Below, piece by piece: positions 24,720-33,400 of a stretch of DNA of 64,000 bases; position 1 is the stretch's first letter; the number at the start of each line of letters is the position of its first letter. The DNA is from Thermogemmatispora sp042408735 (GTDB lineage Bacteria; Chloroflexota; Ktedonobacteria; Ktedonobacterales; Ktedonobacteraceae). Location: NCBI RefSeq assembly GCF_042408735.1, contig NZ_JBHOQV010000057.1, positions 30,495-94,494 on the forward strand, in the 5' to 3' direction. Position numbers and translations under genes: made by a program. Below the pieces are notes generated by a model, which was given only the letters and a program-made list of their open reading frames with translations, made no database searches and had not been told where the DNA came from.

Positions 24720-26201
24720 TCAAGCAATCGCGGCCCATCCGCGGGCCCGCTCTACCGCGTTAAACCAGCGGCGATAGAGGGCCTCGATCGAGCCATTGCC
24801 GCGGGGTCGGTAGACTCTAGCTTCGCGCCAGAGGCGGGCGGTTTCCGTCTGGTCGTGCCAGAGGCCGGCCCCGATCCCCGCCAGAAAAGCGGCGCCCAGC
24901 GCTGTGGTTTCCTGGACGGCGGCGATGTGGACCTCGACCCCAGTGATATCGGCCAGCGCCTGCATCAGAAAGCTATTGGCCGAAGCGCCGCCGTCGACCT
25001 TCAAGCTACGGATTGGGCGTCCGGTATCCTGAGTCATGGCCTGCAGCACATCGCGGGTACTAAAGGCGATTCCCTCCAGGGTGGCCCGTACCAGATGAGC
25101 GCGTGTTGTCCCGCGAGTCAGGCCGATGATCGTCCCGCGGGCGTAGCTATCCCAATAGGGAGCAGCGAGGCCAGCCAGGGCCGGAACGAAGAAGACGCCG
25201 CCGCTGTCGGGGACCGAGAGCGCCAGCTCCAGAGTTTCCTCTGGACTATGGACCAGGCCGATATCGCGCAGCCACTGGATAGCGGCCCCGGCCACATAGA
25301 TCCCCCCATCGAGGGCATAAACGATCTCCTCGCCGCGTGACCAGGCCACCGTTGGCAGCAAGCCGTGGCGCGAGGTAGGCAGCGTTGGGCCGGCGTTGAG
25401 TAAGATAAAGGCCCCGGTACCGTAGGTTACCTTGACATCATTTGGCGCGTAGCATGCCTGACCGAAGAGGGCCGCCTGTTGATCCACCAGTGAGGCTGTC
25501 AGCGGCAAAGGGTGCCCGAAGTGTTCCGCCGAGATCGTTCCGAAGAGCGAGCAGGAGGGCTGGATTTCGGGCAAGATCGAGCGAGGAATCTCCAGCAGGG
25601 CCAGAACCTCCTCGTCCCAATCGCGCAGGCGCGGATTATAGAGCATCGTGCGTGAAGCCGTCGTCTCATCGGTGCGATGCTCGCCCAGCAAGCACCACAT
25701 CAGCCAGGCATCGGTGGTCCCGGCCAGCAACTCGCCGCGAGCGGCCAGCTCACGGGCCCCTGGGACATTATCCAGAATCCAGCGGATCTTGGTCGCCGAA
25801 AAATAGGGATCGAGCGGCAGTCCTGTGCGCTCGCGGATCACGTGCTCAGCCCCCTCACGGCGCAGCTGCTCGCACAGCAGATCGGTGCGGCGGTCCTGCC
25901 AGCTAATAGCATTGTAGAGCGGCTGCCCGCTGCGCCGGTGCCAGACCACCACCGTCTCGCCCTGATTCGCCAGGCCGCAGGCCAGCAGGGGCACCTCGCC
26001 GGCGGCCTGAATGGCCGCGCGGGCATTAGCGATCACGCTCTCCAGTAAATCATAGGGATTCTGTTCCACCCAGCCCGGCTGCGGGTACGTCAGAGGTACC
26101 TCGCTGGCTGCCTGGGCCAGACAGCGCGCCTCGGCGTCGAAGATCAGCGCTTTTGTGCGGGTGGTTCCCTGATCGATAGCCAGTATTGCGGGAGCCATCA
26201 T
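24720..26201 (-). CDS. glpK: Glycerol kinase
   Basis: FGGY-family kinase that phosphorylates glycerol to sn-glycerol-3-phosphate, 493 residues. The ATP/substrate signatures are clear: 'LAIDQGTTRTKALIFD' at the start, the glycerol-binding region 'AISWQDRRTD' (Arg and Asp), 'KVTYGTGAFILLN', and the FGGY signature region 'LKVDGGASANSFLMQALAD'. I take ATG 26201 (ATGATG), preceded by GGAGGAGAG; the frame extends further up without support. It belongs to the minus-strand cluster with the glycerol-3-phosphate flavoproteins. No GlpF-type channel is seen in the window. Confidence 0.93.
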   Translation of the reverse strand: MMAPAILAIDQGTTRTKALIFDAEARCLAQAASEVPLTYPQPGWVEQNPYDLLESVIANARAAIQAAGEVPLLACGLANQGETVVVWHRRSGQPLYNAISWQDRRTDLLCEQLRREGAEHVIRERTGLPLDPYFSATKIRWILDNVPGARELAARGELLAGTTDAWLMWCLLGEHRTDETTASRTMLYNPRLRDWDEEVLALLEIPRSILPEIQPSCSLFGTISAEHFGHPLPLTASLVDQQAALFGQACYAPNDVKVTYGTGAFILLNAGPTLPTSRHGLLPTVAWSRGEEIVYALDGGIYVAGAAIQWLRDIGLVHSPEETLELALSVPDSGGVFFVPALAGLAAPYWDSYARGTIIGLTRGTTRAHLVRATLEGIAFSTRDVLQAMTQDTGRPIRSLKVDGGASANSFLMQALADITGVEVHIAAVQETTALGAAFLAGIGAGLWHDQTETARLWREARVYRPRGNGSIEALYRRWFNAVERARGWAAIA

Positions 26202-26387
26202 CCTTGCTCTCCTCCTGTACTGATGCCCTGTCCAACGCAGCCTGACCGGCGGGCGGCCTCGCGCTCGTCGCCTGCCTGTGGCCCTGCTCATGCGCCGTCC
26301 TCCCCTCTACCTGTAGAAAGCCAGCTCCAGCGCACGAGCAGGGATGGTCAGCCGGTTGGCCCAGTCGGATCGAAAGCGCTGGCGCGA

Positions 26388-27935
26388 CTAGGTCGTTGAC
26401 GAACCCGAGATCTCGGCAGAAGCTGAGGAATTGCCCAGGGCGCGTACAGTCTCCTCGATCGGCACCGTCTTGAGGACCTCGGGGCGTGCGATCAGCAGCC
26501 AGACGAAATAGATCAGGCCGAGCGCGAACATACCCAGCGTATAGAGCCAGGGCACAGCGAACTGGGCATCGCGGAAGATCAGCAGTTCGAAGACCAGCCA
26601 GACCAGAGCCAGGACGACCACCGGCCACTCGAAGACACCCAAATTGAGGCCGCCTGGAATGGCTGGCAACCGTCGCCGGGCGACCATGTAGTAGATCACC
26701 GTTAACAGGTAGATAATCGCAGGCAGGAGAGTGGCCGCCGAGAAGAGGTTGCTGAGAGTAGTCGTCTGGTTCAAAGCCAGGCCGATGCCGGCGAAGAGAG
26801 CCAGGACCAGCTCGCACAGGACGAAGGAGAGCACGGTCGAGGGGACCGGGGTGCCCGTATTCGGATTGACCTGGCGCAGCCAGTGCGAAGCCGGGAAACG
26901 CTCATCGCGCGACATCGCCCAGATCAGGCGTGTGAGCGTGATAAAGATCACCAGCCCGCAGGCAAAGATTGAAAAGGTCACCAGCACCAGGAAGATATCG
27001 CCGACGATCGGCCCAAGCACATGAGTAATGATATCGGCCACGGGCGTTGCCGAGCCGGCCAGGGCCTGCAGGTTATCCGAGGCCAGGTTGAGAGCAATCA
27101 GAAAGGCGAAGCCAACAACACCGCTCAACAGGACCGAGGACCACATAGCGAATGGGACCGTGCGATGGGCCTCATGGGTCTCTTCGGCCAGATTAGCGGC
27201 CGCCTCGAAGCCCACAATCGTGAAAGCTCCCAGCAGGAAGGAGAGCATGAAGGGGCCGCTGGAAAAGAGGCCGCCGAGGCTGAAGTAGTTGGTGGCGGGA
27301 ACATTGCCTGTGCTAAAGAGATGATCGGGGTGCAGCAGGCCGCGCACGCCACCAACAATCAACAGCAGCAAGGTCAGGCCCACGATGCCAATCACCTCAG
27401 TGCCAACGGCGGTGTTGTTGATGCGCGTCGCCCAGACCGTAGAAAAGAGCACTAGCAGCGTCTGGATCAAGATCACCGCCGCGGTGGCGATCCAGGCGTT
27501 GACCGCTGTCTCTGTGTAGCCAAAGAGCGTCGGCAAGACCGTCTGAGCTACGGCATAATCGACAGCTACAACATCGACCACCAGAAAGGTGAAGGAGATC
27601 CAGCCCGTGAGCCAGCCGATCTTAGGATTAATCAGGCGCGAGGCCCACTGATAGGAGTAGCCGGCCAATGGAATGCGCGAAGCCAAAGCCCCAAAGACAA
27701 GCGCCACCAGGAGCTGGCCTACAATGACCAGGGGCCAGGTCCAGATGCCGCGAGGCCCGCCCCAGTTCAGCACCGAGCCGTAGGTAGTGAAAATGCCTGT
27801 TGTGATCGAGATAAAGGAGAAACCCACGGCGAAAGAAGCGAAGCGCTTCAGTTCGCGGCGAAACTCCTGCCGGTAGCCGAACTTTTCGACAAGCTGCTCT
27901 TCAGAGAGAAGCTGTGGTTGCTCGCTGAGCGACAT
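26388..27935 (-). CDS. APC-superfamily amino acid/amine permease
   Basis: A 515-residue permease with about 12 hydrophobic segments. The first helix contains 'GFSFISITTGIF' and the following 'GGPRGIWTWPLVIVGQLLVALVFGALASRIPLAG' pattern is typical of the GABA/choline-type branch of APC transporters ('G..s..w.W.iv...l.vaL..AElaS..P.aGG.Y.W'). ATG 27935 has AAAGGAG 8 bases upstream; the 17 extra upstream residues are not used. It lies between the CoxG-like gene and glpK in the same direction. The substrate is unknown; an ethanolamine, choline or amino acid ligand fits the family better than glycerol. Confidence 0.85.
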   Translation of the reverse strand: MSLSEQPQLLSEEQLVEKFGYRQEFRRELKRFASFAVGFSFISITTGIFTTYGSVLNWGGPRGIWTWPLVIVGQLLVALVFGALASRIPLAGYSYQWASRLINPKIGWLTGWISFTFLVVDVVAVDYAVAQTVLPTLFGYTETAVNAWIATAAVILIQTLLVLFSTVWATRINNTAVGTEVIGIVGLTLLLLIVGGVRGLLHPDHLFSTGNVPATNYFSLGGLFSSGPFMLSFLLGAFTIVGFEAAANLAEETHEAHRTVPFAMWSSVLLSGVVGFAFLIALNLASDNLQALAGSATPVADIITHVLGPIVGDIFLVLVTFSIFACGLVIFITLTRLIWAMSRDERFPASHWLRQVNPNTGTPVPSTVLSFVLCELVLALFAGIGLALNQTTTLSNLFSAATLLPAIIYLLTVIYYMVARRRLPAIPGGLNLGVFEWPVVVLALVWLVFELLIFRDAQFAVPWLYTLGMFALGLIYFVWLLIARPEVLKTVPIEETVRALGNSSASAEISGSSTT

Positions 27936-28273
27936 AGAAGGTGCTCCTTTCTCCTGCAGGGCGACTACAGGTGCGTCCGTGATCAACCGCTGGCTGAGCG
28001 ACGATGCCAGCCTCAGCCTCGTGGGCGCTACGCTAGCTCCCTTGCTAGCCAGGCTGATGCTGTGCTATACAGGATAGCTCGACTATGCTCAGCTCAGGAC
28101 CGTATCGGGGCGCTTACCTGCCCGGCAGAGCCTATGATAGCGTCGATCCGTTAGGGATCGTTAGGGAGTAGATAAATAGGTGGCGAGTGAGGCCGATTGC
28201 CCTGGCCTGACGCAACCAGCCGGTCCTGGCTGGTAGTGAGCCGTGAGTGGGCAAGTCCAGGATCAACGCCAGG
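27936..28273. other. Gap between CoxG-like and permease genes
   Basis: About 340 non-coding bases. Small inverted repeats occur (GATCC-GTTAG-GGATC at 28146-28160; CTAGC repeats near 28031-28048). No strong promoter was found; transcription may continue from the upstream operon. Confidence 0.35.
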
Positions 28274-28741
28274 CTAGGACTGGCCATCTTCTCGGACCTG
28301 AGCGGAGAAGAGCTGAGCAACGTTGCTGGCAAACTGTGAGGCCAGGCGGTTCGCCGTCGCTCGGATGATGGCCTCGCCCAAGCTGGCCAGGCGTCCCAGC
28401 ATCGAAAGCTCGATCGTGTAGCGTACCTCCGTTCCTCCCGCGATGGGGATCAGGTCGACGACTAAGTGGGAGCGGAAGGCCCCGGCCATTGCCAGCGGCT
28501 CGCCGACCATCTCGGCCACCAGATGCTCTGGCTCTCGGGCCTCCAGCAAAGTGCCGTGGGCGCGGGCGCGAATGGTCATGAACTGAATCTTGACAGCCAG
28601 CAGCGCCTCGTAATGGGTGTCATCCAGACGCCGCGCCTCCTCGCAGCCTGGAACAACGCGACAGAGCTGGGCCGGGTCCATAAAGATCTGCCAGACCTCT
28701 TCCCGAGCGGCTCTGACGCTGACTGCTCCATTGAGCTTCAT
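28274..28741 (-). CDS. CoxG-like SRPBCC-domain protein
   Basis: A 155-residue protein of the CO dehydrogenase subunit G (CoxG) family within the SRPBCC/START-like fold. The start 'MKLNGAVSVRAAREEVWQIFMDPAQLCRVVPGCEEAR' matches the family's 'G...v..p.e.vW..l.Dp..L...iPGce.l', and the rest alternates strands that form a hydrophobic-ligand cavity. CoxG anchors CO dehydrogenase to membranes in carboxydotrophs, but many homologues lie with unrelated oxidoreductases. Here its ATG overlaps the stop of the flavoprotein gene (ATGA), so it probably serves that enzyme. There are no CO dehydrogenase genes in the window. Confidence 0.78.
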   Translation of the reverse strand: MKLNGAVSVRAAREEVWQIFMDPAQLCRVVPGCEEARRLDDTHYEALLAVKIQFMTIRARAHGTLLEAREPEHLVAEMVGEPLAMAGAFRSHLVVDLIPIAGGTEVRYTIELSMLGRLASLGEAIIRATANRLASQFASNVAQLFSAQVREDGQS

Positions 28742-29664
28742 AATACACCTCCCGGCAGCAAGGCTGCTACCTCTTTCCCCATGCGCACAGAAGACTGATG
28801 GTCCAGCTCAGGTCTGATCACCGTTCCGATCGCGTAGATGCCGGGAATATTGGTCCGGTAGCCGGCATCGACGGCGATGGTTCCTGCCGGGGTCAGCGCC
28901 AGCCCACTGCCTTTGAGCCAGTGGGTATTAGCCAGCAGGCCGGCGGCATAGACCAGGGTATCGACCTCGACCTCCACCGTCTGCTGGTCGCAGAGCAGGC
29001 GAACAGCGCTGAGCCGGGGGAAGCCGCAGATCTCCTGCAAGGTGCCACAGAGCCGGGCCTGCAGACCATTATCCCCGGCGGGGGCTGCCGTGAGTACCTC
29101 CATACCGGCCTCTGCCAGGCGTCTGGCCGTGGCAAGGGCGTAGCGCGAAGCGCCGTAGACCAGGGCGCGTCGTCCTGGCAGATAGCCCCTGGCCAGCAAC
29201 TGCAAGGCCAGAATCGGCGTCATCACTCCTGCCGGGCGTGTTCCTGGAATAGCGTCGTGCTCGCGTGGGCGCTCCAGCCCCCCACAAGCAATCACCACCT
29301 GGTGGGCGCGCAGATGGGCCGTGCCCTGACGCCGGCGCACGACCAGCGTATGGGTTCTCCCAGCATCGCTGGCGGGCAGCAGTCCCACCGCCGTCGTCTG
29401 CAAGAGCAGCCTGACCCCCTGGGGAGGCTGAAAATCTTGCAGCAGCTCCCAGGCTTCCCCGAAGCCCTCAGCGGGCAACAGGTAGCGCAGCAGACCACCA
29501 GCCTGTTCCTGGTAATCAACTACCACGCTGCGTCCGAGGGCTGTAGCCCCGCTGCGCAGCAGACTCAAGGCGCTCAGGCCGGCCCCAACGATGGCCACAT
29601 CATAAACCTCGCCCTCGTGCAGATCTTCCATAGAGGTCTGTCCTCCAAGGTACGTGCCTGACAT
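28738..29664 (-). CDS. NAD(P)/FAD-dependent oxidoreductase
   Basis: A 308-residue flavoprotein with an N-terminal FAD Rossmann motif 'VAIVGAGLSALSLL' and a second nucleotide-binding region 'RALVYGASRYALATARRLAEAG'. 'VVIACGGLERPREHDAIPGTRPAGV' is the pattern of the alpha-type subunits of heterotetrameric sarcosine oxidases, opine oxidases and HCN synthase; no CxxC redox pair is seen. The C-terminal FAD motif is 'GIYAIGTV'. It probably works with the preceding glycerol-3-phosphate dehydrogenase-like gene, taking over electrons. A GGAAGGAG site is very close to ATG 29664, so ATG 29631 is possible. Confidence 0.75.
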   Translation of the reverse strand: MSGTYLGGQTSMEDLHEGEVYDVAIVGAGLSALSLLRSGATALGRSVVVDYQEQAGGLLRYLLPAEGFGEAWELLQDFQPPQGVRLLLQTTAVGLLPASDAGRTHTLVVRRRQGTAHLRAHQVVIACGGLERPREHDAIPGTRPAGVMTPILALQLLARGYLPGRRALVYGASRYALATARRLAEAGMEVLTAAPAGDNGLQARLCGTLQEICGFPRLSAVRLLCDQQTVEVEVDTLVYAAGLLANTHWLKGSGLALTPAGTIAVDAGYRTNIPGIYAIGTVIRPELDHQSSVRMGKEVAALLPGGVL

Positions 29665-29777
29665 CTGCTCCTTCCTCGTCGTCTATATCCTTCGCTTTTT
29701 GCTGATGTGCTGCCAGCCTCTCCCCGCGCGGTCCGTGGCCTGGCTGCGCGAGCAAGCCAGAGTGCACCTTGTCTACT

Positions 29778-31238
29778 CTACTGCTGGCCATCGGGTCGCT
29801 CGCCGCTATAAGCGGGTGTGCTCTCCAGAGAGGCTGGCCGCGCGGCCAGCAAGCGCGAGCCGGGAGCATGTTTCTCTAAAGACCAGGGGTCGCGTCCCAG
29901 CTCTTGCTGGAACAGCTCGATAAGACGAGGAAGGCAGAGGTTCCCCTGGCACTCGCCCAACATCGCCCCCGTTCGCCGCTTCAAGCCGTCCAGTGTTCTC
30001 GGAGGAAGAGTTGAGCGCAGGGCGGCCAGGATCTCCCCCCGCGTAATCGAACGGCAGAGACAGACCACCTCCCCATCTTCCTGGGCGGCTCCACTGAGCG
30101 GCTCCGGCAGCGCCTCACGGTAGCTCGTGCGCAGAGGCAGCTCCAGCGTCTCACTGACCAGCCTTCCCACATAGCGCCCGATGGCCGGTGAAGCAGACAG
30201 GCCGGTAGAGCGAATGCCTGCCACGTGGATCAGGCGCTCGCTGACGGTCGAAGGGCGAATGATGTAGTCACCGGTGCTGCTCACGGCGCGCAGGCCGGCG
30301 AACTGGCGCACTGTAGAGGCCGTGGCCATGGCCGGCACCAGCCTGGCAACCCCCGCGCGAATGCGCTGCTGGCCTGCCACCGTCGTCGCCAGATCCCTTT
30401 TATCGCTGACATCCTCCGCGGTCGGCCCGAGCAAGACGCCGCCGAAAACGATCGGCGTCACCAAAATACCCTTGGAGACCTCGCTGGGGACCGGCAGAAC
30501 GATCTGGGCCACCCCATGATCCTCCTCGGTGATGAGAAATTCCCCTTTGCGCGGAGTCAGCCTGAAAGAAGTATCTCCCGCCAGGCGCGCCACCTCGTCG
30601 GCCCACAGCCCTGCGGCGTTGACCACGAGAGAAGCGGAGAACCTCTTGCCGCTCTCCGTGCGCACCAGGAGGCGACGAGCTTCCACCTCAATGGCCGTCA
30701 CCCGCTCCCCCAGAAAGAGCTGAGCCCCGTTGAGGAGGGCATGCTCACAGTAAGCGCGCGTCGTCCAGAAAGGATCAATCACCCCTTCGCCCTCAACCAG
30801 GACTCCGCCCACGATCCGCTCGTTGACGTAGGGGGCCGCCTCCAGAATCTCGGCCCGACCCAACGGCTCTAACCTCACTCCGTTGGCCTCGGCTTTGGGA
30901 ATGATCTCCTCGGCGATAGTGGCCTGTTCCTGCTCGTTGAGAGCCACCATCAGCGCCCCCGTCTGCAGATAGGGAATGTGCAGGTGCGCGATAACCTCCG
31001 GCCAGAGCAGGCGCGCCTCGGCCAGCAAGCGTGCCTCCAGGGTGCCAGGCCGGGCATCGAAGCCAGTATGCACAATAGCACTATTAGCCTTGCTGGTCCC
31101 CTCGCACACGTCCGGGTACTGCTCCAGCAAAGCGACCCGGGCATCGTAACGCGCCAGCTCGCGCAGAATCGCGCAGCCAACAACACCCCCACCGATCACA
31201 AGGATATCAACGTCAAGATCTATGCCGGTCATCTCCAT
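29778..31238 (-). CDS. FAD-dependent glycerol-3-phosphate dehydrogenase-like protein with BFD iron-sulfur domain
   Basis: A 486-residue DAO-family flavoprotein. The FAD-binding start is 'ILVIGGGVVGCAILREL', followed by 'EGTSKANSAIVHTGFDA', a pattern shared with GlpA/GlpO and L-2-hydroxyglutarate oxidases. Near residue 390 a BFD-like [2Fe-2S] domain follows: 'VCLCRSITRGEI' and 'MLGECQGNLCLP' give four cysteines. This is the architecture of anaerobic GlpA-like enzymes in glycerol clusters of Firmicutes and Thermotogae. The last 40 residues are unordered. It is first gene of a minus-strand run to glpK, with a strong promoter at 31388-31416. Glycerol-3-phosphate is the best-supported substrate because glpK is close. 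Confidence 0.82.
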   Translation of the reverse strand: MEMTGIDLDVDILVIGGGVVGCAILRELARYDARVALLEQYPDVCEGTSKANSAIVHTGFDARPGTLEARLLAEARLLWPEVIAHLHIPYLQTGALMVALNEQEQATIAEEIIPKAEANGVRLEPLGRAEILEAAPYVNERIVGGVLVEGEGVIDPFWTTRAYCEHALLNGAQLFLGERVTAIEVEARRLLVRTESGKRFSASLVVNAAGLWADEVARLAGDTSFRLTPRKGEFLITEEDHGVAQIVLPVPSEVSKGILVTPIVFGGVLLGPTAEDVSDKRDLATTVAGQQRIRAGVARLVPAMATASTVRQFAGLRAVSSTGDYIIRPSTVSERLIHVAGIRSTGLSASPAIGRYVGRLVSETLELPLRTSYREALPEPLSGAAQEDGEVVCLCRSITRGEILAALRSTLPPRTLDGLKRRTGAMLGECQGNLCLPRLIELFQQELGRDPWSLEKHAPGSRLLAARPASLESTPAYSGERPDGQQ

Positions 31239-31387
31239 ATACCTGCCTGATTACCTTCCTCGCTGATCCAGCCCGCGCGGTCGTGCCAAACACTCACGGC
31301 GACAGCAACGACCAGCGCAGGCCCCCAAACCTTCCCCGCAGCTCACCCCCTCGCTCTCGCCGGATGGATCTGATAGTTTATGATATA

Positions 31388-31416
31388 ATTTTACGGATTA
31401 AGCGATGGTTTGTCAA
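31388..31416 (-). promoter_or_regulatory. Promoter of the glycerol-3-phosphate cluster
   Basis: Minus strand TTGACA (31411-31416), 17 bases, TAAAAT (31388-31393). Leader about 143 bases to the start codon. The remainder of the 31239-31654 gap is purine-rich and holds no recognised gene. Confidence 0.75.
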
Positions 31417-31654
31417 CATTTTCTCTCGGTATAATGGCCCAAAGCGGCCTGGCAAGAGCGCCAGGGGGGTCAAAGCCGGAGAGCGAGATGTTGAAAGAAG
31501 GGGGGGAGAGGGCAGGGCGGCCCGCGGCCCTGCCGGCCTGTGAAGATGGCAGGAGGAGACTGCAAAAGCGATCAGACGCTCACATCAAGATAGGCACAGC
31601 ATCAGAAGGAGTGGAGAGAAGCGGGGGTACCGGCTGTTCCACCTCATAGCCAGG

Positions 31655-32494
31655 CTAGAAGGGACTGATAAGATTGAGCGTCACCAGCAGCAGGCACAGC
31701 AGCAGACTGCTGGCCAGGGCCAGGCTGTCTGAGCCGGTCCAGCGTAAAGCGCGCAGCTTACTGCGACGCCAGCCGCGATAACCGGCCCGATAGCAACGGG
31801 CCTCCATCGCTGTGCTCAGCATCTCCACGCGCTGCAGCCCGCTCATGAACAGGGGGACGATGATCCCACTCAGTGCGCGAATGCGCTGCCAGGGATTGCC
31901 GCGACCGAAGCGCACCCCGCGCGTTGCCTGAGCGATACTCAGGCGCTCGACCTCGGTAATGAGAAGTGGCACAAACTTCAGCGCAACCACAAAGACCATC
32001 ACCAGCTCATGGACCGGCAGTCCCAGGCGTCGCAGGGGGCGCAGCAGCGCCTCCGCCCCATCGGCCAGATCGACCAGCGAAGTAGTCAACATCAGGAGCG
32101 AGGTCAAATAGTAGAGGAAAATCACTCGTAGATCGACCTGGGTACTGTGGATGATTCCCTCCCATGAGATCGTCAGCACCCCCCAATGCCAGATCACGCT
32201 GGCCGCCTGGGTATTCGACGTATAGAACAGCACCTGGAAAGCGTAGAGGATCAGCAGAAAAGTAATGAACAGCCGCATGCCCTGGAGCACGTAGCGCAGA
32301 GGCAGGCGAGAGAGCCACTGCAAAAGCAGACAAGAAACCAGGCAGAGAGCCAGGGCTGAGAACTGGCTAATGTAGGTAAAAGCTGCAACGATCAGAGTAA
32401 AACACAGGATCTTGGCCCGTGGGTCAAGACGCGTCAGCCGGGAGCCATTATCGACGTACTGGCCGAACGAGATATGGCGCGAGATCTCAATCAT
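31655..32494 (-). CDS. ecfT: ECF transporter transmembrane (T) component
   Basis: A 279-residue CbiQ/EcfT-family protein: the scaffold that couples the ATPases to the substrate-binding subunit in energy-coupling-factor vitamin transporters. 'HRLDPRAKI'-like start ('RLTRLDPRAKILCFTLIVAAFTYI'), 4-5 hydrophobic helices, and the coupling-helix motifs with Ala-Arg-Gly: 'SIAQATRGVRFGRGN' and 'MLSTAMEARCYRAG'. ATG 32494 follows AGGTGG by five bases; the upstream GTG 32503 is an alternative. It is last gene of a four-gene ECF operon. Confidence 0.92.
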   Translation of the reverse strand: MIEISRHISFGQYVDNGSRLTRLDPRAKILCFTLIVAAFTYISQFSALALCLVSCLLLQWLSRLPLRYVLQGMRLFITFLLILYAFQVLFYTSNTQAASVIWHWGVLTISWEGIIHSTQVDLRVIFLYYLTSLLMLTTSLVDLADGAEALLRPLRRLGLPVHELVMVFVVALKFVPLLITEVERLSIAQATRGVRFGRGNPWQRIRALSGIIVPLFMSGLQRVEMLSTAMEARCYRAGYRGWRRSKLRALRWTGSDSLALASSLLLCLLLVTLNLISPF

Positions 32495-32503
32495 CGTCTC
32501 CAC

Positions 32504-33400
32504 CTACTGGCAAGCATCAGGAAAAGAAGGCTGTGGTTCCTGGCTCGTGGTCCGAGGCAGGAAGCGAGCAAGCTCTTCTTCAAGCTCAGCCAGAGTCAGC
32601 ACATCGCAGCGCAGAGCGGGCCAGAGCGAACGCAGACCCAGAGCGATCCGCGTAATCTCGGGCAAAGTAATATCGAGCGCGAGCAGCTCCTCGGCGCGGG
32701 CCAGGACCTCGCGCGGGCTGCCGTTCAGCACCACGCGCCCTTCATGAAGAACGATCACCTGGTCGGCCAGGGCGGCCACATCGGCCAGACTACTGGAAGT
32801 GAGCACGATAGTCAGCCGACGCTCGGCCTTCAAGCGCCGAATCAGAGCCAGCAGTTCCTGCCGGCCCTGGGGATCGAGGCCGGCTGTTGGCTCATCGAAG
32901 AGAATGGCCTCTGGCTCCAGCGCCAGCACCCCAGCGATGGCCACCCGCCGCTTCTGTCCGCCACTCAAAGACGAAATATAGCGTGTACGAAACTCCTCGT
33001 AGGGAAGTCCCACCGCCTCAAGCGCCTCCTGGACCAGACGTCGCGACTGCGCGGCGGGAAGCTTCTTCCGACGCGGCCCGAAGGAGACATCCTTGCCAAC
33101 CGTCTCCTCGAAGAGCTGGGCCTCGGGCGACTGAAAAACAATGCCGACCCGCAGGCGCAGACGCTCGACATCGAAAGGTGCCTGATGGATATCCTGGCCG
33201 CGAAAGAGCACCGTGCCGCGACTCGGTCGCAGCAGGCCCAAGAGCATCAACAAGAGCGTTGACTTGCCCGCCTGCGTTGGCCCGACAATCGCGGTAATCT
33301 CCCCCTCGGGAATCGCCAGACTACAGCCCCTCAGTGCCTCCACAGCAAAGGGAGTTCCACGCATGCGAGTATAGAAGACATCCTTCACTTCAAAGAGCAT
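32504..33400 (-). CDS. ecfA2: ECF transporter ATPase component (second copy)
   Basis: A 298-residue ABC ATPase of the ECF type. Walker A is 'GPTQAGKSTLL', the signature 'SLSGGQKRRVAIAG', Walker B 'AILFDEPTAGLDP', with the Q-loop in 'VGIVFQSPEAQLFEETV'. Paired EcfA proteins form the heterodimeric motor. Its start overlaps the end of the other ATPase gene by 16 bases, and the EcfT gene follows at once, so expression is coupled. It has a longer C-terminal tail than most EcfA proteins. EcfA1/EcfA2 naming is by order only. Confidence 0.93.
   Translation of the reverse strand: MLFEVKDVFYTRMRGTPFAVEALRGCSLAIPEGEITAIVGPTQAGKSTLLLMLLGLLRPSRGTVLFRGQDIHQAPFDVERLRLRVGIVFQSPEAQLFEETVGKDVSFGPRRKKLPAAQSRRLVQEALEAVGLPYEEFRTRYISSLSGGQKRRVAIAGVLALEPEAILFDEPTAGLDPQGRQELLALIRRLKAERRLTIVLTSSSLADVAALADQVIVLHEGRVVLNGSPREVLARAEELLALDITLPEITRIALGLRSLWPALRCDVLTLAELEEELARFLPRTTSQEPQPSFPDACQ

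Noticed and set aside
28274..28741. Aerobic CO dehydrogenase locus because of the CoxG-like gene
   Set aside because: No coxL, coxM, coxS or maturation genes in the window; the CoxG family is also found with other oxidoreductases.
31410..31435. Plus-strand TTGTCA ... TATAAT as a promoter
   Set aside because: The spacer is only 14 bases and no gene lies downstream; the minus-strand promoter at the same place is a much better fit.
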